Assembly: GCA_002105175.1 (NCBI GenBank)
Contig: MCGE01000005.1
Coordinates: 372,001 to 436,000, forward strand
Direction of reading: 5' to 3'
Length of the DNA stretch: 64,000 nucleotides
DNA from: Absidia repens
Taxonomy: Eukaryota; Mucoromycota; Mucoromycetes; Mucorales; Cunninghamellaceae
Shown: piece by piece, positions 24,471-36,300 of the stretch
How positions within the stretch are numbered: position 1 is the stretch's first letter
Layout: every line of letters starts with the position of its first letter
The notes under the pieces: generated by a model
The model's input: only the letters and a program-made list of their open reading frames with translations
Told to the model about the DNA's origin: nothing
Databases searched by the model: none
Program-made: the position numbers and the translations under genes

Positions 24471-25484
24471 AGGGAGCACAATTAGTATGGTCCACTTTCA
24501 ACATAGTTGTCTTATATTCGTACTGTGTCTTACATTCAAGAGGCGTATAGTCTTCATAAACATCCGATAGCCAGAGTTCAAATCAAATAAGGTCATCTCC
24601 ATCAAACAAAATTTTGCGCATCCATAACTATAACGACGTGGAAAATAATTGGGTCAATCTATTCATATATATGCGAATTCAAGAAGAAAGGAAGAGAAAA
24701 AAAAAAGGAACGAAAAATAAAAAAAATTCGAGGTATTGAATCTCCGCTACTCTTATAGTGTATGAGGATATGGTACCTGTTTTAACTAAAATTATTTTCG
24801 GTGCTGGTCACTCCGGGAAAAAAGTACTTAAGAGTAGTTCACTCTTAACATACAATATCATATCATATCGCAGATATTCGTATATTATAGATGCTATACA
24901 TATTGAGAAACTCCATTATGGGGTGGTTTCTTAGGAAGCCTTTATTGTTGGAGTACTTATGTTTCTGACACGTGCTGTATGTAAATAAGCTTCTTGCAGG
25001 CGCTGGGTAAAAAAAAAAAAAGTAGTATTATATTGATCCGATGAAGCACAACAACCAATTTGATTTCTGGATATTTTAACCGATGATCCTTCAACAACCA
25101 ACAACAAGCTGAAAATGTCAATATTTCATGTGTACGTCCACAAAATAAGCGTAAAAAAGGCATCATGACACCATTACGAACGAACACTATCATCCCCAAG
25201 GGTTAATACCTAAAGGTAAATCCCCAGAGTATATATATATATATATAATTACTGAAATAAGAAATTCAATTCATGCATTAATTTATTTTCAGGTGCGCTA
25301 CTTTTTCGGATGATCCTGACAAAAACCATTCAATCATGCACCAAACAAATGTATTATACCGATGGTGCGTGGAGAATTGAATGAACAATGCCTGAGGTCA
25401 CTTATATTCCAATTGGAATGTTTAGATGCCGCAGAATCTTTTTGGGTTTGGGAGTGTGTCCCGAGCCTCGATAATGAAGGAGGA
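24471..25484. other. Intergenic, no gene recognised
   Basis: No supportable coding exon. A (TA)n tract lies at 25231-25247. Confidence 0.4.
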
Positions 25485-25810
25485 TCAGCGTTGTTTGAAA
25501 TTTAGTTCTAAGAAGCAGACGCTGGGATTCGTTTTCCAATATTGACCTATCATGGCATCCAATTCTTTAATTAATGAAGTCGTCAGTTGAATAGGATCTC
25601 CCAAAAACGCATTAATGCTCAAAAAAGGTGTAGAGTGCAGCGACATCAATTCAAATGGGAAAGGTGAATGGAATATGATTTTGGAATCAGGTATGGCAAA
25701 GAGCAAGTAGGCATGAAGGGAGTACAAAATATCTCGATATAATGAAGCAGCAATCAATCAGGATATGAAGAATTGGTATAAAACCCAAATATGTCGATCC
25801 CCTTTTTTGT

Positions 25811-25862
<52 letters not shown>

Positions 25863-26040
25863 GTTGATAAGGGACCCAGTAGTGTATACAGTTCTTTACA
25901 ATAGGTACAATACTGTGTAGTAAATAAAATATATTGAGTCCAGACCACTGTAAGATAATATTGACAAAACGATTGGGTACCAATATTGATTGATAAATGT
26001 AAAGAATTGAGGTCTGTGGTTTATTGCGATGGTGGAGCAC
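25485..26040 (-). other. Unassigned open frames around a 49-T tract
   Basis: A 90-codon frame (25485-25757) and a second frame reaching 26040 flank a run of 49 T (25813-25861). The 90-codon frame has normal-looking composition (IPDSKIIFHSPFPFELMSLH), but no domain is recognised and no clean intron joins the two frames. It may be a gene relic. It lies head-to-head with the next gene. Confidence 0.25.
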
Positions 26041-26113
26041 GTGTATTTAGACTAAATTCGAGATTACCGAGTGTATCACGTACAAAGCGAAACTCCGATC
26101 TCCATTTCAAAAA

Positions 26114-27970
26114 ATGAGGATTTTCCAATCACTCTCATTTTCTTTTCTTTCTTTTGCTTCTATCTACATTGTTGCCCAACTTATTTGTTTTATTATGTCA
26201 AGGCCAAACAGTCATCCCAAAATACATCAACGCAAAATATCCTTGACTAGTGCTTGCCCGCCCACATCCTCGAAACAAGACCGGAAATCTCACACACAGT
26301 CATCTTTTTCTCTTCAATGGTGCCAACGCTTATGGACGTACCGTTTGGTTCGTTGGGCTGCTTATCTCTATATCATATTCAGTATGCTCTTCTCTGCAAC
26401 TCAGTTCTTATCACTATCTACTGCTGACACCTCTTTACAAAATGACGGTAATAAATATATATATATTATTGGGTTCTCTTGCTCCCCATCATGTGGTACT
26501 GATCTTCTGCGTTTCTTTTTTTTTTTTTTTTGTAATAGTTCATTTGGCTCACACGCCATCAGAAAACCATGATATCAATGCAACACCACCATCATTACCA
26601 CCACAGATGCCATCGTCTCAGTCTTCGTTACCTTCAAAACTCAACCTATTAAATACGCAACTCCGTCTCAGTAAAATGTTTAGCAAATCGATACAGCAAC
26701 CTGATAATGTACGTCCGTTTTGGTTTACAGCATCAGAGCCTCCCACACCTATTAGTATAACCACTATTTTGACTTTGGACGATATGGAATTCTTGGATAC
26801 AATGGCAACCAATTGGAAAGGTAATATAACGTGAAATGGGGTAGGTGGGAGTGGAGGTCATTGATGGGCAGGGAGACGAGAGGGGGGGGGGAGGGAAGTA
26901 TGATACATATATTAAATTGCTCTTTATTATTATTATTATTATTATTATTTTAGGCTCCATTTCAGCAGTAGTACAAATCGAGACTAAGGATGGATTGAAT
27001 TCAGGACATGCAGTGCAAGCTCTCTCACGACTTCGACGAGAATATGAACTTCGACCTTCTCTTGCGAAATATGTAGATATTCATGTGGTTCTGCTTCCTG
27101 AGCATGCGACTCGGATTCGACTTCAAGGTGCACGCAACTTAGCGCGACTATTCAGCCGATCTCGCTATGTTATGCATACGCCAATCAAACTTCTCTGGCT
27201 TCCATCTTCAGCTTCATTACTTGCTGATACGTCTCTTACTGAACGCATGGATGGTGGTGATGCTCTTGTGGTACCTACTTTTGCATTTCCTCGACGCAAC
27301 AATATTCAAACCAATGTGTTTCCTATGAATCGTGAAGGAATGATCGAATGGGTGGAAGAAGGGCGTATGGGATTGTTGGATTATCATTGGCCCTTAAACG
27401 CTGGCCCATCCTCTTACAGTGAGTGGCGTGAAGCTACGGAGCCCTATTTGGTCACTGAATACGATTATCATTATGGTCCTGTGTATATTACAACAAAAGA
27501 AAACCATCCATGGTAAGTTGAGGATAAAAAAAATCTAGTCAATGGAATTCATATGTTTTTCTTTTTTTCGTTTTTCATAGGTGTGAAGAACGATTTGATG
27601 ATCAATTGCCAGCTTGTGTGTATACTACCTTTTTAAATGGTGCTGACTTTTATGTATTGAATGATGCCTTTATCATCCGCTCAGGGCAGGAACCCGAGAA
27701 TGAATTGACGGAAGCCGAGGTAAGAACAAAGAAAACTGATTTAAGGGGTAGATCACCTAAAACGACAGATCAATTAACATGTCATTCTTCTTTGTCCCCT
27801 TGTAATAGCGATTTATTCAAGATGGTGTATACAAAAATTATCGCATTGAACAATGTGCTTTCTATGCTCGACAATTTGATCAACATGGACTCTATGATAC
27901 AGAACGGGCAAGTCATGTCAAACAAGAGTGTGTCAAGGCTTTACGGAAGGAAAAGATTGTCAAGGTTTAG
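26114..27970 (+). CDS. LARGE-like glycosyltransferase (GT49 family)
   Basis: Predicted type II Golgi membrane glycosyltransferase. Five exons (26114-26447, 26539-26820, 26954-27512, 27581-27719, 27809-27970) with matching phases give about 491 residues. There is a hydrophobic N-terminal stretch (1-28) and a clear membrane helix at about 82-102 (WAAYLYIIFSMLFSATQFLS). Met28 (26195) is an alternative start that leaves one anchor. The lumenal part follows the GT49 pattern: ITTILTLDDMEFLDTMATNW, GSISAVVQIET, VDIHVVLLP, NLARLFSRSRYVMH, then the C-terminal 'GADFYVLNDAFIIR', which matches the family's F-Y-V-L-x-(D/N)-A-F-I-I motif. No DxD motif is obvious. In animals LARGE extends matriglycan; the fungal acceptor is not known. 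Confidence 0.85.
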
Positions 27971-28359
27971 ATTTAGATTATATTAGTTTAGTGATCATTA
28001 GAATAGTACTTGTATAGACTGTTTATATATTATTATATACCACATTTATTCATTCATTTTTTTATTTTTTACTGTGTATGTGTGTGTGTGTGAGAGCGGG
28101 TAGGAGGGTGTGTATGTATGTGTGTGTGTGGTGAAGACTATGTTATTAATAATAATAAAAAGTTGCTAGTGCTTGCGGTTGTTTCAACCAAATAGAAAAA
28201 TATTTAGCCTCATTGAAGAGTAGGCTTTAATTACCTTTTTCTATGGGGAGTAAAATATTTCAACTCACTGAAACTCATCGAAATTATGTAGCTTTTGACA
28301 AGCTGGCTATTATTCTCATTTTCACTCTTATTCTTATTCTTATTCCTATTCTTATTAGG
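27971..28359 (+). other. 3' region of the GT49 gene with microsatellites
   Basis: Contains a GT-rich tract (28074-28130), AATAAT/AATAAAA near 28146-28160 that may include the poly(A) signal, and a pyrimidine tract of repeated CTTATT units (about 28312-28357). Confidence 0.55.
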
Positions 28360-28577
28360 ATGAACATCAATTAGCTAATTGTATCCAAGACGATCCCATA
28401 TCGGAACTCCCGTCTTATACTCCTTGGGGACTATTGTTCAGGTAAAAAGGAGGTCGCTTTTTAAAATATGCGGGGAAGGAAAAAAATGCCTTATAATTCG
28501 ATCATTCATACAAACCTTTTTTCTGCTTCTTTTTCTCTTATACAATCTTCATTACCGTTAACTCATAGACAACAATC
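28360..28577 (+). promoter_or_regulatory. Probable 5' leader with intron upstream of the small gene
   Basis: A donor (caG|GTAAAA near 28441) and an acceptor (actcatAG near 28568) fit an intron in the 5' untranslated region. The start codon at 28578 follows ten bases after the acceptor. No coding frame crosses the junction into the ATG frame. Confidence 0.35.
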
Positions 28578-28984
28578 ATGGTTGGCTTTATCGACAAATT
28601 AAGGTCACAAATAGAAATGTGGAAGGTGGAAAAATATACAAAACGACGTACCTTTCTCCCAGAATACGACTCAAGAGGTAAGATTATTTACATAAACAAA
28701 CAAAAAGCAGACACATTCACTAACGGAGTCCACCTCGTTACTGCTCTTATTATTTATTTATTTTTTACATAGATACTGAATACTATAAACAGCACTATCA
28801 TGACGGTGTCTACTACTCCAGTCACGACCAGGTACCACCAATGGAAACGAGAACACCTACTTCAACACAATACCGCTCGACTTTGGGTAAACGCATGTCG
28901 GTCATGATCAAGAAAAAGTCCTCTACGAGTTCTCTCCCTCATCCCCGGTGCTCCGAAACTTACAACGCTAACTATGAACGTTAG
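28578..28984 (+). CDS. Small basic protein of unknown function
   Basis: Two exons (28578-28677 and 28773-28984) in matching phase give 103 residues. The N-terminal 35 residues may form an amphipathic basic helix (MVGFIDKLRSQIEMWKVEKY, then TKRR). The rest is polar, rich in Tyr, Ser and His, with a KRMSVMIKKKSSTSSL stretch that could be a phosphorylation or nuclear-signal region. It has no cysteine pattern, signal peptide or membrane helix. I do not recognise a family. Support comes from clean splice sites, in-frame continuity and a poly(A) signal AATAAA at 29200-29205. Confidence 0.5.
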
Positions 28985-30094
28985 GTTATCTCTTGTCCTC
29001 ACCCGCCACTATCACCACTTCCCTAGTTTATTTGTATCTACCCCCCCTTTCCCTTATTATTATATATATCACTTTCCACTTCCTCGCTTATATCCTCCTT
29101 CCCCTTCCCTTTTTACCTTTTTAGTTGTGTGATACTCCATTATACTTTTTATATTTTCTCACATTTACACCCCTTTTTGTTTCTTTGAAATTATTATGTA
29201 ATAAAATAGACTTTTTATTTTGCCACTTTATCGTATATATATATTTATCATGATATTGTGTATGTTTTTTTATCACATACGTTTACTAGAGTGCTCATCA
29301 TGTTGTCTTTTCAACTTTTTTTTGAAGGGTATCACAGAAAAAGTTTGGCGGGAAATTTTTTTAGGTTGAGACTGCCAATGTCTGATTCCATTTTTATTGA
29401 TTATTTACGGTTTTGCGTGGTGTCTACACAAATTCCACCTTATTTTATTTCAGTATCGCTTATACATATAAATATATTTATATCATATCAATTCAATCAT
29501 CATGCAAAGTAAATTAAGCTGTACCATCCGAATATAAGCTTCAGGGTTCAGACAATTGAGAAGGGGAAAAAAAAGGCACATCATATTTGTCACGCCGTAT
29601 CACCAATACATATATAAATTATACATAACTGCATGTTTTCTCTTCGCGCCACCATCATCAAGTCACTCAACAAATACATCCATGAATCACCACGATAGAT
29701 AACATTCAAATATTAAGATAATAAGCATTTTATTTAATGGTGGATAAAAATAAAAATAAGCAGTGTGATGAAGAGGAATGGGAGTATGATATAGAAAACA
29801 ATAAAAAAAGTAAAGATGCGACAAAAAGGAATATAAACGCAATGTATATATGTAAAAAAAAAGAGAGAATGGGATGATGAATAAAGGGGATAATAAAGAG
29901 AAGGGGAAGGCGGGAAGGATAAAAAAACTAAAGGGGATGTACTCTAGAATTCCATTGACAAAACCAAAGGTGGTCAATAAGACACCAAAGAATGATTATT
30001 TTTTTTCTGCTTTTGTGTTTTTGTTTGTTTTTTCAGGGTTTTCTACAGCAATACCAATGATTTCTTCAACCAGACACCAAACGAGTCATCACAA
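28985..30094. other. Convergent 3' regions, no gene
   Basis: Lies between the small plus-strand gene and the Gis2-like gene. T/C-rich 3' trailer sequence to about 29210, then AT-rich DNA with purine-rich stretches at 29760-29950. No coding exon is supported. Confidence 0.5.
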
Positions 30095-31446
30095 TCATTG
30101 GTTTTCAGGGCAATCACGAGACTAGATGAAAAAAAGCCCAGAGTAAGTATATGCTGCGTTAATCCTTTTTTGTTTATTCTCAAGATTCAACTACTTACGA
30201 TGTGACCAGTTTGTTGACACTTGTAGCAAGTCTTGGCTTGTTGAGGTTGATCGCAGTCTCGGGAGAAATGACCGAAGTTCTGAAGAGAAATAAGACCAAT
30301 AAGTTAGTATCATATTATTTTTCTTCGTCACAGTTTCAATAACTTACACCACAGTTGTAGCACTTGGGGCCGCCACCTTGACCTTGACCTTGAGGACAGC
30401 TATAAAAGAATAAGGTGATTAGACACTTGATACTGAAAACACTATTGTTTGCATCTACTTACTCGCGGCTCATGTGACCAGGGGCACCACAGCTGTAACA
30501 GGATCTATCGTAAGAGCGACCACCTTCGGGGCAGTTACGGGAGATATGACCGGTCTTACCACACTATGCAAAAATAACAAGATGTAAGTTTCAAGGTTGT
30601 TGGTATCATAGACAAGGATCAATACCACTATAAAAAAATAGCACTTACAGAGTAGCAAGAAGGACCGCCGAAGGAATCTTGAGGAGCATCAGGGCAGTCG
30701 CGAGACTAAAAAAATTAAACAAGCGAAGTCTTAGTCAGTGACTAATGCCGATGATATATTTCGTGTCAATTTCTATTCTTACCATGTGTCCAGGTTGGTT
30801 GCATTTGTAACAGAGCTTTTCAGCGCGAGCTTCAGTGCTATGATTAAAAAAAAAAAAATAGGAATTTAATATGTGCCAAAGAAAAAAAAACAAAACGAAG
30901 AGGTTTCTTACCAGTCCTTGCTAACGTGACCTTCTTGTTGGCAGTTGTAACTGAGTTTAAAAACGGGGTACGTGAGTAAAATAGAATAAACAGTGAGCTA
31001 TGATGCCACTACAGAAGCAGACCGTCGGTATCTTCAGCAGCCATAACATAACGAGGGGTAGTTTAGCGTGAATTTTTCTTCTTTTTTGTCCTTACCAGAC
31101 AGATTCGGACTTTTGGCAATCACGGGCTTGGTGACCGGCTAAAGAAATAGAAAGAAGAGATGAGTACAATAATACATATAATTTTCAAAGAGCCAACCAC
31201 GTTGTAGGAGCCAGAGAATGATGACCACTGGTGACCAAGAAACGAGTAACCATCAAGTTGATCAAGATAAAAAATAAAAGAAACACAATCTGATACCAAG
31301 ATCAAAAGATGGAACCGATTCGTGGACCACTCAAAATAGCCCAACTCCACCATCTGGCTACCCCACATCATCAGTTGGCCAACGCGTCCAAATGCATAAA
31401 AAGACCACCTACGTTCACCACACTTGTAACAGGAACGGAAAGACAT
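30095..31446 (-). CDS. GIS2: Gis2/CNBP-type zinc-knuckle nucleic-acid-binding protein
   Basis: Cytoplasmic and nuclear RNA/ssDNA-binding protein that associates with translating ribosomes in yeast (Gis2) and animals (CNBP). Nine short exons: 31413-31446, 31096-31138, 30912-30950, 30783-30837, 30649-30705, 30463-30563, 30348-30399, 30199-30279 and 30095-30121. Phases agree, giving 162 residues. It consists of seven CCHC knuckles: [84 protein letters not shown] and [15 protein letters not shown] Gln/Gly linker lies before the sixth. Seven knuckles match the usual Gis2/CNBP number. Most introns fall inside knuckles. SPT16 ends about 180 nt upstream on the same strand. Confidence 0.95.
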
Positions 31447-31626
31447 AGTAAAGATAGAGTTTTTTTTTTATAAAAAAGATAAAAAGGGATAAAGAGAAGG
31501 AAGAGGGTAAATAATAAAAAAGTTGGGTTAAAAATATAAAAAAAAGAGGCTTTTTTTTTTTTGCTAAAAAACTGTATTGGTATTGATTGGGAGCGAAAAA
31601 ATTTTCAAGAGCGGCATTTCAAATAA

Positions 31627-34600
31627 TCAGCGTCGTACTTTCTTTCGTTGAGGTTGAGCAGATGGGCCTTCACGTTTTAGTTTGCGTTCATCAGCTAAAA
31701 TAAATAAATAAAGTTGAGCACGAGAGTATTATTTCATTTTTATGTTTATGCATTATTTATTACCTTTGATCGCCTTTTCTTCCATTTCATCCCAGTCTAT
31801 GCACATAAAAATATAATAATTAACCCTATGTTTTTTGTTTTTTTTTTCTGAAGTCCCTTGCTTACCTTCGCCAGAGTCTGATAATTCTTCTTCTTCAGAG
31901 TCTGAGTCACCACCACCATCAGATCCAAATTGACTGTCATCATCGCTTGAGCTTTCTTCTAATTCTTCAGAGCTAATTTCGAATTCACTTTCAGCTTCAG
32001 ATTCGTCACCAGATCCTTCATCCTACATGAAGTACACAAGCGTCAGTCGGATATTTGTTGTGTTGTTAATGCATAAATAATCATAACACTTACATCTGAG
32101 CCAGTTGATAAAAATCGCCAACCACCATTTTTGAAAAAATCTGCAGGATTTTCATTCACCGTTTTCATAATCATGCTCCAATTCAAATTCACTGGTCCTT
32201 CCGTAAACGCAACATCGACAGAACTATATAAATCAAGTACTAATTTAGTCACCATCCCTTTTTTGTTGTTGTTGTTTATTTTGTGAACTTACTTTAACCA
32301 TTCCTTGACATTGTCCAATTGGCTCATAGGGATTGTATTGATTTGAATAGGCGCCCGATGGAAGTCTTTGAATATATAGACCAAATCAAAATTCTTGAGA
32401 CCAAATTGCACTCGTTCCAAATGAGCTATTTCAATTTCGTTAATGGTGACCACCATGAACGGAGGATCTGAGAGGTGGACTAAACAGTCAGTGGTGGGTT
32501 GTAGTAAAACATTGGACCGGAAGGGGACACCTTGGAAGCTAAGTTCACGGAAAGGGATATCAACTTCAATGCGATCATGACTCTATTTTGATAAAATAAA
32601 TAAATCAGTCCCTTAGTCTCTTCTCTTCATCTTGTTTGCCACTACACACTTACAGCTTCAGCAATTTTTTCGGTAAATCCTTTGAATTCTTTATTAAGGC
32701 TGGCTCGTCGTCTTCGTTCTTCGCGTTCTGATTCCAATTCGTCTTCATCCCCGTATAAATGTCTTCGTCGCTTGTTCCCAGTCTCATCAAATTGTATATC
32801 AGACGCTTCGCGATAAAATTGCACATCCTAATCATCATAAGTAGAAGCAACACATCATTAGCATATGATCACATTTGCCATTCCGAGTTATTCTTTACCT
32901 TGGTTTTCTTTTTTCCAATCAACACAGGGTTTTTGAAATGAATATGTATCAACACCAAAAGTTCATTATCACATGGTTGGAAGAATAGATGCTTGACATT
33001 ACTGAACAAAACATCTATAAACATATAATTGTTTTCAAAAAAAAAAAAGAGGGTAAGTGACAAACGTACAGACATATATTGGTTTCGGTCCATCCACTTA
33101 CTAAACGAGTTGTCAGACCGAATAGATTGATACCGCAGACCATTAGTATGAATTTCCAATTCACCAGGTAGCCGTTTGCCATCCAATTGAGGTCGCACGT
33201 ATACACTAGAGAGCCGCAAGGGGCGACGTCCTTTGACTTGAATCAGATTGTCTTGATCCACAACATCGGCCATTTCTTTTCGTTGAGCTTCCTTTTTCAC
33301 AGCATTCTTTTTCAAATCCGTAATATCACGATAGATTTCCGCCATTCGTCCAGTATTGGCACTTCGGAACGTCAATGCACGAACAAAAGTAGCATTGGGA
33401 TCATCAAATGGCTATAATACAAACAACATGAGTTTTTGATAGCTTTTATATACATATATAATCTTGAGCTTTACCAGATCATCCTTCTTGTTTCCTGCTT
33501 GACCAGGTGTAACAAAATTGAAGCGCAACATAACAAATTCACCTTCATCACTTTTGCTTGCTGTTTTCAAGGTAGATATATGGAATGAGACAGGCGCACC
33601 ATAGATAGGAAGAATAACAGTTTCGTTTCGTTTATCCACAACAATCTAAAGTAATAGTATTTAGTATTAGTTTCAAGCTCAATCCTTTTTTTTTTTTTGC
33701 ATTGCATTGCTTACCCTAAGATCCCGCACTTCCCTAGGCAACTTGGATTCCGATCGATAGCTTTCAAATTTGCGAAACACGGTCTTGTTGTCATCCTTGT
33801 CATCCTTTGTTTCTTCAGAAAAGCGTTTGACACCATCAGCTATCTTTTGAGCAAACAAATCCTTTTGGTGGTCCTTTCGTTTTTGTTCCTTTGATTCATT
33901 ATCTTGCTCTTCGCTTCGGAATTTGCTTCGTAAAATGGCGGATTTGGCGGTAATGTCGGATTTTGTTGATGTTCGTTGAGAAGCGACGGATTTGTGTTGT
34001 TGGGGCTTATTGGTGAAGGATAATATTTTGTTGTTTTGCGTCCTGTCGTTCATATCCATAGCTTCGATATCACCATCTTCGCTTTCTTCCTTCATAAAGT
34101 AAGACACCTCGTTCAATCGTTTATTGCATTCCGTCAAAGTCACAGGTAAATCGTTCGTCACCCTAATTGTATCCGCTAGTAGAAGTGCATATTTTTTCTG
34201 TTGCCCTGATGTTGCATCTGTGTTGTCCAAATCACTAAACCCAAGCGATAAGTTGAGGACCATGTTGTTTTTCAGTTCACGCACCGTTTTACCAGATAAT
34301 ATGTAATTGGATTCCCTGAATTCAATACCCAAGCCAAATCCAGCGTTCTTTGTAAAGTGAGATTCCAAATCTGGGCGTTTGCTTCTAATGTAGGATAATG
34401 CTTTGTTGTAAATTTCCTTGATTTTGGCGCCATCACGAATTGTTGCCATCACCTTGTGCTGTAAATCCAGTAGGAATTCGTAGTTCTTTTCTTGAGACTT
34501 GGTGGGGTCGATCAAGTAAGTCCGGGCGATATTGGAGCAGTAATATTTGTAGCGCACACCCAAAGAACAGAGAATAATGCCGCTATGTAATGGTTTATCG

Positions 34601-35192
34601 TCGGAGATCGCTGAAGTTCGAAGATTGTAGTTGCCGCCACTTTGGATGATAGGAGTATAACACCAGTCAAGATCATTTTTTTCGTCAATCTAAAAAAAAA
34701 AAAACAAAGAAAAAAAAAAAGTTTCATTAATATCATCCCAACCATGCATAGAACAAACTTACTTCGACAGGGAGATGGATACGCTTTTCATATTTGGGTT
34801 CTTCCAAGGCAGCTTCGGTCATATCAGCCAATTTTTCATGAGACACCTTCTTTTCTTCATCGATAATTTGAGACATTTCTTCGGTAAAGTAATACATCAT
34901 GATGTTGGAAGTCACTATGGCCGCCATTCGTATGTTCCGCTATTGTCGCAAACAAATGAGATCAAGTTTAGTATCACTACTATGCGCTGATGCCTATTGA
35001 CTTTAATTACCATTTCTTCGTCATCCTTAACAGCAATGCAGGCTGATATGGCAGGTGTAATATCCACTTCTTCATATTGTCGTTCGGAGTTTGATAAAGC
35101 CTTTGTCCATTCATCCACAATGCTTCCCTCGTATCTGTCCTTTACAATGATCCCCACGCGTTTCTTTAAATATAAGAGTGCAATAGGTCAGT

Positions 35193-35236
<44 letters not shown>

Positions 35237-35826
35237 GTCATGCTGATGAACCACTTACTCCGTCTAAAGATTCAATCACAGGCGTGTATAAAGGTATATT
35301 GGTTTCAATTGATTTTTGACGTCGAATCACTTCGACAGGTATCATTCCACAGCCCAATTTTTCAAGGGCATCGGCTATGATAATAAAGGAAACAAAAGTC
35401 AGCACGTAACTATCAAAATACAATATCATAGTAGCATTACCTTTTTTGTTCCCACAAACAAAAGTTATCTTTTCAGGTGTAAGCAAGACTAGCGTTTGAT
35501 ATAAAGGACCACCAACTAACCAGGTCTAAGAAGTGGTAGTAACAATATATTTAGCTTTATAATTTCATTTCACTTTGGAAGATTACCTGAAGTGTAATTG
35601 ATTTCCCGTATGGATTTTCACCATTGTTTTCACCAATGAGTAGTAGTATAGCATCTGTGTTTTGAAAGAGCTCGGTGTTGGAGGGGCTCTATAAAAAGGA
35701 AGACAGTAACGGGTATTATTACTGTGTACTGGCTCTTCTCGTTTTTATTATTTTTACCTTCCACTGAGAAAATAAAAATTTTGCACGTTTAATAAAACGT
35801 TTGGTATCGATTTCCCGGTTGGTCAT
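31627..35826 (-). CDS. SPT16: FACT complex subunit Spt16
   Basis: Large subunit of the FACT histone chaperone. Sixteen exons, all in phase: 35758-35826, 35587-35688, 35441-35525, 35259-35374, 35011-35163, 34763-34939, 33715-34689, 33475-33645, 33102-33411, 32899-33014, 32654-32827, 32293-32582, 32094-32223, 31866-32022, 31764-31796 and 31627-31694. They give about 1041 residues, the usual length. The N-terminal peptidase-like, catalytically dead domain runs to about residue 440 ([29 protein letters not shown]). Dimerisation and middle domains follow ([40 protein letters not shown], [14 protein letters not shown]). The C-terminus is strongly acidic ([14 protein letters not shown]), then basic (QPQRKKVRR), typical of Spt16 histone-binding tails. 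It starts 475 nt from the divergent ORP gene. Confidence 0.97.
35197..35231 (+). repeat. TA microsatellite in an SPT16 intron
   Basis: About 17 TA units lie in the intron between exons 4 and 5. Confidence 0.85.
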
Positions 35827-36300
35827 ATAGGGGAGGTTTATATATAAGAAAAAGAGGAATATCTAAAATAGAAAGGGCGAAAAAATGATAAATTTCTGAT
35901 AACCCGACAACCATAAATTTTTAACTACCCAAAATTTTTAGCTACCCAAAATTTCCATTCAAAGTCACAGGTGCATGCCTGAGTTTCAACAATTTCTGCG
36001 AATGAGACACCCATGAAACACCCACACCCACCACATAAGACGAAGAGGGCAAGGAAACAAAAAGAAATGTCCAGCACTCTTCTATGCAAGTGAATCCATC
36101 TTTTATTATATACATTCATTGATGAGAGAAAAAAAAACCCCCTTATACTGAGCGCCTAAATCACCTGGTATCGATCAGAAGGTTTTACCTAGCAACAACG
36201 AAAAATTAGGCCTTGTTTCAAAACCCGCTATATTCAGTAAAATTTTTGGAATTGGCCTTTTTTCCTTTTTCCTTCTTTACAAATCTCCTTTTTATGCATC
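35827..36300. promoter_or_regulatory. Divergent promoter region between SPT16 and the ORP gene
   Basis: A 474-bp intergenic region shared by two divergently transcribed genes. It holds a short direct repeat, with two copies of 'CTACCCAAAATTT' at about 35926-35955. There is no clear TATA box. The 60 nt before the ORP start are T/C-rich. Confidence 0.45.
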
